Positions 25,613 through 33,767 of a DNA stretch of 64,000 nucleotides are shown here, one piece after another. The translations under genes and the position numbers were made by a program. How positions within the stretch are numbered: position 1 is the stretch's first letter; every line of letters starts with the position of its first letter. Below the pieces are notes generated by a model. That model worked only from the letters and a program-made list of their open reading frames with translations. It searched no databases and had not been told where the DNA came from. The stretch covers positions 620,001 through 684,000 of the forward strand of contig NZ_JALKAZ010000001.1 in assembly GCF_023016005.1 (NCBI RefSeq), written 5' to 3'. This DNA is from Erythrobacter sp. F6033. Its GTDB lineage: Bacteria > Pseudomonadota > Alphaproteobacteria > Sphingomonadales > Sphingomonadaceae.

Positions 25613-26671
25613 TCAGCTATTGATGCCGAGCGCACGTTTTAGCTTGGCCGGATCAGCCGTTCCGCCCGCAAAATCGTCGAATGCGTATTCGGTTGGTCGG
25701 ATGATATGGTCGGCGATGAAAGGCGCGCCTTCAGCGGCGCCTTGTTCCGGATGTTTGATGCAGCATTCCCATTCGAGCACGGCCCAACCGTCAAATCCGT
25801 ACTGGGTCAGCTTGCTGAAAATCTGGCGGAAATCGACTTGACCATCGCCAAGCGAACGGAAGCGGCCCGCACGGTCCTGCCATCCCTGATACCCGCCATA
25901 GACACCGGTGCGCCCGTTGGGCCGAAACTCTGCATCCTTCACATGGAATGCTTTTATGCGGTCATGATAGCGATCAATGAAGTCGAGGTAGTCGAGCTGT
26001 TGCAGCACGAAATGGCTCGGGTCAAACAGGATGTTGGCACGTGGATGATTGTCTACTGCGTCGAGAAACATCTCAAACGTCGCGCCATCATGCAGGTCTT
26101 CGCCCGGATGAATTTCATAGGCGCAATCGACCCCGTTGTCTTCGAAGACATCAAGTATAGGGCGCCAGCGCCGCGCCAATTCTGCGAAGCCCTCTTCGAC
26201 CAGCCCGGCTGGGCGCTGCGGCCACGGATACACAAGGTGCCACATCAATGCTCCGGAAAAGCTGGCGTGGGATTTCAGCCCCAAACGGCGGGAGGCTATT
26301 GCGGCCTTCTTGACCTGGTCTACGGCCCATTCCTGACGCGCATCCGGTTTGCCGTGCAAATGCGCAGGAGCAAATGCATCAAACAATTCATCATAGGCGG
26401 GATGGACAGCAACCAATTGCCCTTGAAGATGTGTCGATAGCTCTGTGATCGTCAGGCCATGCTCGGCGCAGCGACCGGCCAGCTCATCGCAGTAATCCTG
26501 ACTTTCTGCGGCGAGATCGAGATCCATACAGCGCGGATCATTCGATGGTATCTGGATGCCTTTATAGCCAAGGCCCGCCACCCATTCTGCAATGTTGTCG
26601 AGCGAGTCAAAAGGCGCTTTGTCGCCCATAAACTGGGCCAGAAAGATAGCGGGTCCGCGTAACTGTTTCAT
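25613..26671 (-). CDS. Sugar phosphate isomerase/epimerase-like TIM-barrel protein, cytoplasmic
   Basis: 352 residues without a signal peptide. The xylose-isomerase-like TIM barrel shows YKGIQIPSNDPR near the N-terminus, then DCAYEIHPGEDLHDGATF (Glu/His), NILFDPSHFVLQQLDYLDFI (Asp/His), IKAFHVKDAEFRPNG (His) and the late DGWAVLEWECCIKHPEQG (Glu). It is longer than the exported paralogue at 21039 and has the extended loops seen in inositol or 3-keto-sugar pathway isomerases. The start overlaps the upstream oxidoreductase stop as ATGA. A Gfo/Idh plus TIM-barrel pair is common in inositol and 3-keto-glucoside catabolism; which applies here cannot be read from the sequence. Confidence 0.88.
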   Translation of the reverse strand: MKQLRGPAIFLAQFMGDKAPFDSLDNIAEWVAGLGYKGIQIPSNDPRCMDLDLAAESQDYCDELAGRCAEHGLTITELSTHLQGQLVAVHPAYDELFDAFAPAHLHGKPDARQEWAVDQVKKAAIASRRLGLKSHASFSGALMWHLVYPWPQRPAGLVEEGFAELARRWRPILDVFEDNGVDCAYEIHPGEDLHDGATFEMFLDAVDNHPRANILFDPSHFVLQQLDYLDFIDRYHDRIKAFHVKDAEFRPNGRTGVYGGYQGWQDRAGRFRSLGDGQVDFRQIFSKLTQYGFDGWAVLEWECCIKHPEQGAAEGAPFIADHIIRPTEYAFDDFAGGTADPAKLKRALGINS

Positions 26672-27846
26672 GCGAGCAGTCCTTTAAGGTCGGGTCCGAC
26701 AGAGGGCGCCTTTACATCGGTCCATGCGCCGCCATCGGCGCTGCTGGCGATTGATGCTTCGAGAAACGCCATTCCGCGAAGCGCTTCTGCGATGCCAGGC
26801 ACGCCGAGTGAGATGGGAGCGGCTCCATCGCGTACAGCTCTGGCCGTGTTCCGGTACAGATTGGCGAAGGCTTCAACGTACCCTTCAGGGTGACCAGAAG
26901 GGAGCCTACAGCGCGACAACGCTTCCTCATGAAGCGGCTTGTCGATTCCGGCACGGTGGATGATCGTTTCACCCGAGCCGCGACGCTCGATCAGAGTGTT
27001 GGGTTCCATCTGGCGCCATTCGAGACTGGCGTTTTCACCGTAGACGCGAATGAACAGATCGTTCTCGTCACCTGCGCAAATTTGGCTTGAGATGAGCGTG
27101 CCGGTCGCTCCGTTTTCGAGCGTGAAGTCGATTGCTCCATCATCGTCGAGCGGACGATCGGGCAAATGACTTCGCAGGCGGGCTGACAACGTGTCCATCC
27201 GCGAATGAGCGATGAATTCAGCCAGACTGTGCGCGTGGCTACCAATGTCGCCCAGCGCTCCGGCTGGTCCGGCAAGTGCTGGGTCGACCCGCCACGCTGC
27301 TTGCTTGTTGCCGCTTTTCTCCGCGGGCTGAGCCAACCATCCTTGCGTGTAGTTCACGATAACTTTGCGAACCGCGCCAAACTCGGGACGGGCAGCAATC
27401 GCGCGGGCTTGCCACACCATCGGATAGCCGAGATAGGTATGCGTAAGGGCGTAAGCTGTCTTCGTTTGCGAGAGCGTCTCGGCTAGCTGTTCGACCTCGG
27501 CCAAGGAAATGCCGGCGGGCTTGTCTGAAATGACATGAGAGCCTGCGAGCGCGGCTGCTTTAGCCATGGGCACATGGGCGTGATTTGGCGTGACTATGGA
27601 CAAGCACTGCATTGCATCGCTGCGTGCGGCTTCTGCAGTGAGCATTGTCTCAGTGTCGGAGTAGCAGCGGTCTTCAGCGAGCCCGAGATCGCGGCCAGTC
27701 TGCTTGCAGATTTCCGGATCGCGGCTGAAAGCGCCACACACGAGATCAATTTCGCCGTCGAGCGCAGCAGCCATCCGATGCACTGCGCCGATGAACGCGC
27801 CTGCGCCACCGCCAACCATGCCCATTTGCATGCGCTTCGAGTCCAA
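26668..27846 (-). CDS. Gfo/Idh/MocA-family oxidoreductase
   Basis: 392 residues from a TTG at 27846, preferred because GGGAGG stands 5-6 bases before it; the next in-frame ATG is at 27831. The Rossmann motif is MGMVGGGAGAFIGAVHRMAA, followed by the family motif SDKPAGISLAEVEQLAET, in which the Lys of the EKP/DKP-type motif is catalytic, and GALGDIGSHAHSLAEF with the active-site Asp/His. It oxidises or reduces a sugar hydroxyl/keto group with NAD(P). It heads the minus-strand operon (oxidoreductase, TIM barrel, MFS, dehydrogenase pair, TIM barrel) and faces the halogenase operon across a shared promoter region holding a LacI-type operator. Confidence 0.9.
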   Translation of the reverse strand: MDSKRMQMGMVGGGAGAFIGAVHRMAAALDGEIDLVCGAFSRDPEICKQTGRDLGLAEDRCYSDTETMLTAEAARSDAMQCLSIVTPNHAHVPMAKAAALAGSHVISDKPAGISLAEVEQLAETLSQTKTAYALTHTYLGYPMVWQARAIAARPEFGAVRKVIVNYTQGWLAQPAEKSGNKQAAWRVDPALAGPAGALGDIGSHAHSLAEFIAHSRMDTLSARLRSHLPDRPLDDDGAIDFTLENGATGTLISSQICAGDENDLFIRVYGENASLEWRQMEPNTLIERRGSGETIIHRAGIDKPLHEEALSRCRLPSGHPEGYVEAFANLYRNTARAVRDGAAPISLGVPGIAEALRGMAFLEASIASSADGGAWTDVKAPSVGPDLKGLLA

Positions 27847-27885
27847 AATTCCCTCCCAATCGACAGAATTGCACCCCACAATCTT

Positions 27886-27899
27886 GTCTTACGTTGTCA
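27886..27899. promoter_or_regulatory. Degenerate LacI-type operator between oxidoreductase and halogenase operons
   Basis: On the minus strand this reads TGACAACGTAAGAC: one half-site and the centre of TGACAACGTTGTCA are kept, the other half is degenerate. It lies in the 178-bp divergent promoter region, 40 bases upstream of the oxidoreductase TTG, and probably links both operons to the same repressor with weaker affinity. Confidence 0.5.
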
Positions 27900-28024
27900 A
27901 TTTGTATTACCGAAACTATTCAGGCGTCAAGCAAAAGGGTAAAAAACCTGTCAGCGTCCGTTGTCAGGCCTGTTGACATCGCAAGACCGCATGCGATCTT
28001 GCGGTAAGGGGAAAGGAGTTTCGC

Positions 28025-29551
28025 GTGTCCGGGATCGACGCCGAAGACAGAATCAATCGCGTCGTTATCGTCGGTGGAGGCACCGCCGGGTGGATGACCG
28101 CAGCTGGCCTTGCCAGCATGTTGGGGCCGACCGGACTGGAAATCACCCTGATTGAGTCCGAGGCTATCGGTGTGGTCGGGGTCGGTGAGGCTACGCTTCC
28201 GCATATCAAGCAGTTCAATGACACAATCGGTGTGAATGAAGCCGAATTCATGGCTGCAACGTCCGCAACGTTTAAACTCGGCATCGAGTTCGTAAATTGG
28301 GGACGGAAGGGCGACAGCTATATCCATCCATTCGGCGAATTCGGCCTGCCGAATGACGGGGTGCCGTTCCACCACTACTGGCGCAAATTCTCCGATCATC
28401 CGGAAGTTGGCCCGCTTGATGAGTATTCTCTACCGGTCATCGCGTGCCGAAACGGAAAATTTCAACCCCCTAGCGAAGATCCCCGGTCTGTCCTGTCGAC
28501 GTATCGTTACGCCTATCAGTTCGATGCGCTCCAATACGCACCGTTTATGCGTACGCTTTCCGAGAAGCGTGGTGTCACGCGGATCGAAGGCAAAGTTACC
28601 GACGTTTCGCTTAAGGGCGAAAGCGGGCGTGTCGCGTCGCTTACCCTAGATGACGGCCGCGAAGTTTCCGGCGACTTGTTTGTTGATTGCACCGGTTTTT
28701 TCGGGCTCTTGATCGAGAAGGCGCTGAAGACTGGCTATGATGATTGGAGCGAATGGCTCCCGGCTGATCGGGCCGTTGCGATGCCGTGCGAAAGCGCTGG
28801 TCCGCCGGCTCCCTTTACACGCGCAACCGCGCATGAGGCAGGGTGGTCTTGGCGTATTCCATTGCAGCACCGGACGGGGAATGGCCATGTCTATTCGAGC
28901 CAGTTCCTTGATGATGAAAAGGCCGCCGAAACGCTCATCGCCGGCCTCGATGGCAAGCCGCTGGCGGACCCGCGCTTTCTCAGGTTTGTCACTGGCAAGC
29001 GCCGCAAGCTTTGGAACCGGAATGTTGTGGCAATTGGCCTTTCCGGTGGGTTTTTGGAGCCGCTTGAATCCACCAGTATCTATCTGATCCAAGAAGGTAT
29101 TACCAAACTGCTCGAACTGTTTCCGCAGACGCCCGATACTGTGGTTGAAGAGCGTGAATACAATCACTGGATGGATCTGCAGTTCGAGCGCATTCGCGAC
29201 TTTCTTGTGCTGCATTACAACGCGACCGAGCGGGACGATTCCGATTTCTGGAACCACATGCGCACCATGAATGTGCCGGATAGCCTGCGCGAACGCTTGT
29301 CGCTGTTTGGGGCGAACGGCCACGTCTCAGCCTATGAGCATGGCCTGTTTCTGGTCCCAAGTTGGATCGCGGTTTTGATTGGTCAGCGCGCCATGCCCAG
29401 CGGTTATGATGCGCGGGTTGATCGCATTCCCGATGAGCAGGTCTTGCAACATCTGGCTGGGTTGAAGGCGCATATGGCGAAGGCCGCTGCATCAATGGGT
29501 GATCACGCTGAATATCTTGCACAGCATGCAGGGATGGACCGCGCTGCATGA
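28025..29551 (+). CDS. FAD-dependent tryptophan-halogenase-like protein 1
   Basis: 508 residues from a GTG at 28025 with AAAGGAG upstream. It has the flavin motif VVIVGGGTAGWMTAAGLAS, GVGEATLPHI, the lysine aligned by me with the catalytic Lys of PrnA (ATFKLGIEFVNW, K84), the halogenase motif WSWRIPLQHRTGNG (residues 274-287) and the Glu region FLEPLESTSIYLIQ. All catalytic features of flavin halogenases therefore appear intact. Genes of this family beside sugar TonB receptors are common in Caulobacterales, Xanthomonads and sphingomonads, and their natural substrates are mostly unknown. It is the first of four overlapping genes (ATGA junctions) ending near the receptor at 33768. Confidence 0.9.
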   Translation: MSGIDAEDRINRVVIVGGGTAGWMTAAGLASMLGPTGLEITLIESEAIGVVGVGEATLPHIKQFNDTIGVNEAEFMAATSATFKLGIEFVNWGRKGDSYIHPFGEFGLPNDGVPFHHYWRKFSDHPEVGPLDEYSLPVIACRNGKFQPPSEDPRSVLSTYRYAYQFDALQYAPFMRTLSEKRGVTRIEGKVTDVSLKGESGRVASLTLDDGREVSGDLFVDCTGFFGLLIEKALKTGYDDWSEWLPADRAVAMPCESAGPPAPFTRATAHEAGWSWRIPLQHRTGNGHVYSSQFLDDEKAAETLIAGLDGKPLADPRFLRFVTGKRRKLWNRNVVAIGLSGGFLEPLESTSIYLIQEGITKLLELFPQTPDTVVEEREYNHWMDLQFERIRDFLVLHYNATERDDSDFWNHMRTMNVPDSLRERLSLFGANGHVSAYEHGLFLVPSWIAVLIGQRAMPSGYDARVDRIPDEQVLQHLAGLKAHMAKAAASMGDHAEYLAQHAGMDRAA

Positions 29552-30588
29552 CCACAAAGCGCATACTGGTTAGCGGGGATCGGCTCGGGGTGAGCGTTGT
29601 CGGGGCGACACTGGCAAAGCGTTGGCTCGGCCCGGGGCGGGAGCTAATCATTGCCGCAAGCGGTTCTTCTGCATCCGGTGACGAGCTGTTGGCTCGACCG
29701 GAAATGCTTGGTTTCCACGGCGAACTTGGCCTTGCTCCCGATGCATTTATGCGAGCAGTCGATGCGCGGCCCGCATTCGCATGGTCTGCGCAAACGCCGG
29801 GCGGCACGGTCTCCATACCGTTCTCGCCATTCGGCGTTGGCAGGGGCGGCGTAGAATTCCATCATTATTGGCAAAGGGGCGCCGGGATTCAGGCTTTGCC
29901 CGACCTGTCTGATTTTTCTCTTTCGCTGGCTTTACACGATGCAGGCAAGGCGGTGCCGATGCAGCAATTGACGCAGCTGCCAGTTCAGTTCGGCATGGCT
30001 CTCAATCGTGAAAAGTATGCGGGGCTCTTGCTGCAATTTGCCCAGCAATCAGGGGCGCGCATAGTCGGAGAAGATGCGGCGGGGTTGGGGGCTGACATCT
30101 CCATTCGAGCCGGACGGGATTGCAAGGAAACGATGTGGAGCGAAGGCGAAATAGTCATTGCGTCGTCAACTGATCTGGCCGGGATCGAACTGCAGACTTT
30201 GGCTAACGCTGCTAGTCGTATTGCAGGCCTTGTTGGCGATCTGACCGACCAACCAAACGAACGCTCGGAATTCAACCGGCTGTCCAAGAATGAGGCGGCG
30301 CGGATTGCCGATATGCGCACGCTTTTGGCGGCAAAGGACTTGCGAAAAAGTGCATCACCGCAATTGACCCGTAAGCTGGATTTGTTCGCCGCCTGCGGCC
30401 GCATACCGACCGAGGATTTCGAAGTCTTCAAACAGCCGGAATGGCTCACGGCGTTGCGCGCCCGAGGTATCACCCCGCAGCGGTATGATCGGATGGCGGA
30501 TCGATTGCCTAGTGATGAGTTGATGAAATGGCTCACGGAATTGCGAAAACAGATTGTGCAAATCGTGGGTAAGGAAATGGCAGCATGA
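29548..30588 (+). CDS. Degenerate tryptophan-halogenase-like paralogue lacking flavin and catalytic motifs
   Basis: 346 residues, about 160 shorter than its neighbours. The N-terminus (TTKRILVSGDRLGVSVVGAT) occupies the place of the flavin motif but lacks GGGTAGW. It keeps the halogenase-like middle EFHHYWQRGAG...LSDFSLSLALHDAGK and a C-terminal region KLDLFAACGRIPTEDFEVFK, TPQRYDRMADRLPSDE that parallels the intact copies. The catalytic-Lys segment, the WxWxIP motif and the EPLEST segment are missing. It overlaps both neighbours by ATGA, is uninterrupted and has ordinary base composition, so it looks maintained rather than decaying. A non-catalytic partner, chaperone or substrate-binding role is possible; this is inference. 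Confidence 0.72.
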   Translation: MTTKRILVSGDRLGVSVVGATLAKRWLGPGRELIIAASGSSASGDELLARPEMLGFHGELGLAPDAFMRAVDARPAFAWSAQTPGGTVSIPFSPFGVGRGGVEFHHYWQRGAGIQALPDLSDFSLSLALHDAGKAVPMQQLTQLPVQFGMALNREKYAGLLLQFAQQSGARIVGEDAAGLGADISIRAGRDCKETMWSEGEIVIASSTDLAGIELQTLANAASRIAGLVGDLTDQPNERSEFNRLSKNEAARIADMRTLLAAKDLRKSASPQLTRKLDLFAACGRIPTEDFEVFKQPEWLTALRARGITPQRYDRMADRLPSDELMKWLTELRKQIVQIVGKEMAA

Positions 30589-32117
30589 TGGCGACGCAGG
30601 TCAAGCGTGTCGTCATCGCAGGAGGCGGCACAGCCGGTTGGATGACCGCAGCCGCACTCGCAAAAACCCTGAGCGGAGCGGGAATATCGGTCACGCTGGT
30701 AGAGTCTGAAATGATTGCGACCGTCGGTGTGGGCGAAGCAACCATCCCGGCGATTGCCAAATTCAATCAGCGTCTGGGTATCGACGAGCACGAATTCATG
30801 CGTGCGACCCAAGCGACCTATAAGCTTGGGATCGAATTCGCTGACTGGGGCGCTTTGGGGGAGAGCTATTTTCACCCGTTCGGACGCTATGGCTTTGACC
30901 TTGAAGCAGTCGAATTTCACCAGCACTGGGCGCGGCTGCGCGGTCAGGGAGATCCGCATGGCTTAAGCGAATATTCGCTCAACACTTTGGCGGCGTATCA
31001 AGGCAAATTTCTCAGACCCGAAGCCGATCATGGCCCGGTCATCGGGCAGCTTGGCTATGCATTTCATTTCGATGCGTCACTTTATGCTGCTTTCCTAAGG
31101 AAGTTCGCTGAGCAGCGTGGCGCGACACGGATTGAAGGACTGATCGAAAGCGTTGAGCAGGATAGTGAGAGTGGTCACATCACTGCGCTAATGCTCGATC
31201 ACGACCGAAGGGTTGAGGGTGATCTGTTCATCGATTGCACCGGCTTTCGCGGGCTGTTGATCGATGGCGCTTGCGGTGCAGGGTATCACGATTGGAGCCA
31301 CTGGCTGCCATGCAACCGAGCCGTAGCTGTCGCGTGCGAGAAGAAAGGCGACCCGGTGCCTTATACGCGCTCCACTGCGCGCGAGGCTGGCTGGCAATGG
31401 CGCATTCCGCTGCAACATCGTATAGGCAACGGACATGTGTTCTGCGATGCCTATTGCAGCGCCGAACAGGCTGAAGAAGTGCTGCTGGCCAATCTCGATG
31501 GCAAGCCGGTCAGTTCGCCAAATCATCTCCGGTTCCGCACAGGACATCGCGATCAGTTCTGGTCTTCGAATTGTGTCGCAATTGGGCTTTCATCGGGCTT
31601 TTTGGAGCCGCTGGAATCGACCAGCATCCATCTTATTCAGATGGGTATTTCCAAACTCATTTCGCTTTTCCCAAGCTCCGTCGAAGCTCCTGTTGAGCGC
31701 AATGAATACAACCGTCTGATGCGTGACGATTTCGAGCATATTCGTGACTTCCTCGTGCTGCACTACAAAGCAACTCGGCGCGATGATGCGCCGTTCTGGG
31801 ATTATGTTCGTGAGATGAGCATTCCGGAAAGCCTATCGCGAAAGATCGAGTTGCTTAGTTCGCAAGGGCGGTTCTTCAAATACGATGCGGAGCTGTTTGA
31901 CGTGACCAGCTGGCTTGCGGTTGCAGAAGGGCAGGGGTGGGGGCCGCAAGGTTTCAATCCGCTCGCGCACTGCCTGGAAGAGAAAAATCTCGCCCAAAGC
32001 ATGGCAAATATGCGCGGTGCTTACGCCAAGGCCGCGGCAGCGATGCCTGCCCACCAAGCCTATATTGATCGGTTCTGCAAGGCAGCGCCGATAGAATTGA
32101 AAGCGAAACCTATATGA
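30585..32117 (+). CDS. FAD-dependent tryptophan-halogenase-like protein 2
   Basis: 510 residues. Flavin motif VVIAGGGTAGWMTAAALAKT, GVGEATIPAIAKFN, aligned catalytic Lys in ATYKLGIEFADWG, WQWRIPLQHRIGNGHVFC, and FLEPLESTSIHLIQMG. It also shows the C-terminal pattern FEHIRDFLVLHYKATRRDD shared with copies 1 and 3. All expected catalytic elements are present. It overlaps the degenerate gene upstream and copy 3 downstream by ATGA. The three intact copies are clearly paralogous but well diverged, suggesting an old duplication with different substrates or a hetero-oligomer rather than a recent amplification. Confidence 0.9.
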   Translation: MMATQVKRVVIAGGGTAGWMTAAALAKTLSGAGISVTLVESEMIATVGVGEATIPAIAKFNQRLGIDEHEFMRATQATYKLGIEFADWGALGESYFHPFGRYGFDLEAVEFHQHWARLRGQGDPHGLSEYSLNTLAAYQGKFLRPEADHGPVIGQLGYAFHFDASLYAAFLRKFAEQRGATRIEGLIESVEQDSESGHITALMLDHDRRVEGDLFIDCTGFRGLLIDGACGAGYHDWSHWLPCNRAVAVACEKKGDPVPYTRSTAREAGWQWRIPLQHRIGNGHVFCDAYCSAEQAEEVLLANLDGKPVSSPNHLRFRTGHRDQFWSSNCVAIGLSSGFLEPLESTSIHLIQMGISKLISLFPSSVEAPVERNEYNRLMRDDFEHIRDFLVLHYKATRRDDAPFWDYVREMSIPESLSRKIELLSSQGRFFKYDAELFDVTSWLAVAEGQGWGPQGFNPLAHCLEEKNLAQSMANMRGAYAKAAAAMPAHQAYIDRFCKAAPIELKAKPI

Positions 32118-33619
32118 ACCCGCATCTGCTTGACCGAGTTGTAATCGTTGGCGGCGGAACCGCAGGGTGGATGACCGCGGCGGCGCTCGGGCATTTGCTG
32201 GAAGGATCGCCCACCCGTGTAACATTAATCGAATCCGAAGCTATTGGGACGGTCGGCGTCGGTGAAGCGACAATCCCGCCGATCATCGCATTCAACACCA
32301 TGCTCGGCATCGATGAAGACGAGTTTGTTCGGGAAACAAATGCAACCTTCAAACTGGGCATCGAGTTCGTCGACTGGAAAGAGTTGGGCCATTCTTACAT
32401 CCACCCGTTCGGTGATTTCGGGCGGGATTTCGATGCAATTCCGTTTTACCAATATTGGATTCACAGAAATCTGGCAGGCAAAAAAGATGATCTGTTCGCC
32501 TATTCTCTGATGGTTGAGGCGTGTCGCCGCGAAAGGTTTCGCAGGCCTGTCAAAGACCGTCCGCAATCGGCCTATGCGGGGATCAATTATGCATTTCAGT
32601 TTGATGCCTCCCTTTACGCCGCCTTTTTGCGCCGGTTTGCAGAAGGCAAAGGTGTCGAGCGGATCGAAGGAAAGATCAGCGACGTCGCGCTTGATAGTGA
32701 GAGCGGCCATGTGACCTCGCTCACGCTGGAGAATGGCCAGAGTATCGATGGAGATTTCTTTGTCGATTGCTCTGGATTTCGCGGACTTCTTATCGAACAG
32801 GCTTTGGAAACCGGATATGAGGATTGGCGCAAATGGCTGCCTTGTGATCGCGCAGTTGCGATGCCTTGCGAGAAGATCGCTGACCCTATTCCCTATACCA
32901 GAGCGACAGCGCGCGAGGCGGGATGGCAATGGCGCATCCCTCTCCAGCATCGCACCGGCAATGGCTATGTCTATTGCAGCGAGTTCTTGAGTGACGACGA
33001 CGCAGAGGCGACATTACGCGCCAACCTCGACGGAGCGCCGATGGCAGAGGCCAACAGGATACGCTTCACAACCGGCCACCGGAAGAAATTCTGGAATGGC
33101 AATGTGCTGGCCCTGGGTTTGGCTGCTGGCTTTATGGAGCCGTTGGAATCCACGAGCATTCATTTGGTTCAGACCAGTCTTGCAAGATTGCTGACCCATT
33201 TCCCTGACAAGCGTTTCAACACAGCAGACATCGATGCCTTTAATCGAAGAACCCTGCTTGAGTATGAGCGCGTGCGGGATTTTCTTGTGCTCCACTACAC
33301 CGCGACCAAGCGAGACGACACGCCGTTTTGGCGGCATTGCCAGTCAATAGAGTTGCCATTCGATCTGGAACGCCGCGTCGCGCAGTTTCGTGAAGGTGGG
33401 CGGATATTTGAAGAGCCAAACGATATCTTTGGCACGGCCAGCTGGTTGGCTGTGATGTATGGTCAGGGGATTGAGCCTCAATCCAGCAACCCGCTTATTT
33501 CGAAAGTCCCGATCGCGAAAATTGATTCGGTAATCCGTGGCATTGGCGCAACAATTGACAACGCTGTTTCTGAAATGCCGACACATTCAGAGTTTATCGA
33601 ACGCCATTGCAAGGCGTGA
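32114..33619 (+). CDS. FAD-dependent tryptophan-halogenase-like protein 3
   Basis: 501 residues. Flavin motif VVIVGGGTAGWMTAAALGHL, GVGEATIPPIIAFN, aligned catalytic Lys in ATFKLGIEFVDWK, WQWRIPLQHRTGNGYVYC and FMEPLESTSIHLVQTS. It is the last of the four-gene halogenase operon and is followed after about 150 bases by a LacI-type operator and the TonB receptor. The sugar-locus context suggests the halogenase family has been adapted here to a compound linked to carbohydrate uptake, but no substrate can be deduced from sequence. Confidence 0.9.
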   Translation: MNPHLLDRVVIVGGGTAGWMTAAALGHLLEGSPTRVTLIESEAIGTVGVGEATIPPIIAFNTMLGIDEDEFVRETNATFKLGIEFVDWKELGHSYIHPFGDFGRDFDAIPFYQYWIHRNLAGKKDDLFAYSLMVEACRRERFRRPVKDRPQSAYAGINYAFQFDASLYAAFLRRFAEGKGVERIEGKISDVALDSESGHVTSLTLENGQSIDGDFFVDCSGFRGLLIEQALETGYEDWRKWLPCDRAVAMPCEKIADPIPYTRATAREAGWQWRIPLQHRTGNGYVYCSEFLSDDDAEATLRANLDGAPMAEANRIRFTTGHRKKFWNGNVLALGLAAGFMEPLESTSIHLVQTSLARLLTHFPDKRFNTADIDAFNRRTLLEYERVRDFLVLHYTATKRDDTPFWRHCQSIELPFDLERRVAQFREGGRIFEEPNDIFGTASWLAVMYGQGIEPQSSNPLISKVPIAKIDSVIRGIGATIDNAVSEMPTHSEFIERHCKA

Positions 33620-33686
33620 CTACGGGCGGAAACGCACATTCAGAGAACGGCCGTGAGCAAAATCCACAACCGAAAACAAACATTGT

Positions 33687-33700
33687 TGACAACGTAGTCA
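33687..33700. promoter_or_regulatory. LacI-type operator TGACAACGTAGTCA upstream of the TonB receptor
   Basis: A near-palindrome one or two bases from TGACAACGTTGTCA, 68 bases before the receptor GTG. With the preceding T it contains TTGACA, and TTTTAT follows about 17 bases later, so the operator may overlap the -35 of the receptor promoter. Confidence 0.68.
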
Positions 33701-33767
33701 ATATGGGATTTTATCAGGATAGAACAATACGCGTGCTATCGTCTGGCACGTGACGGGAGGGAAAACT

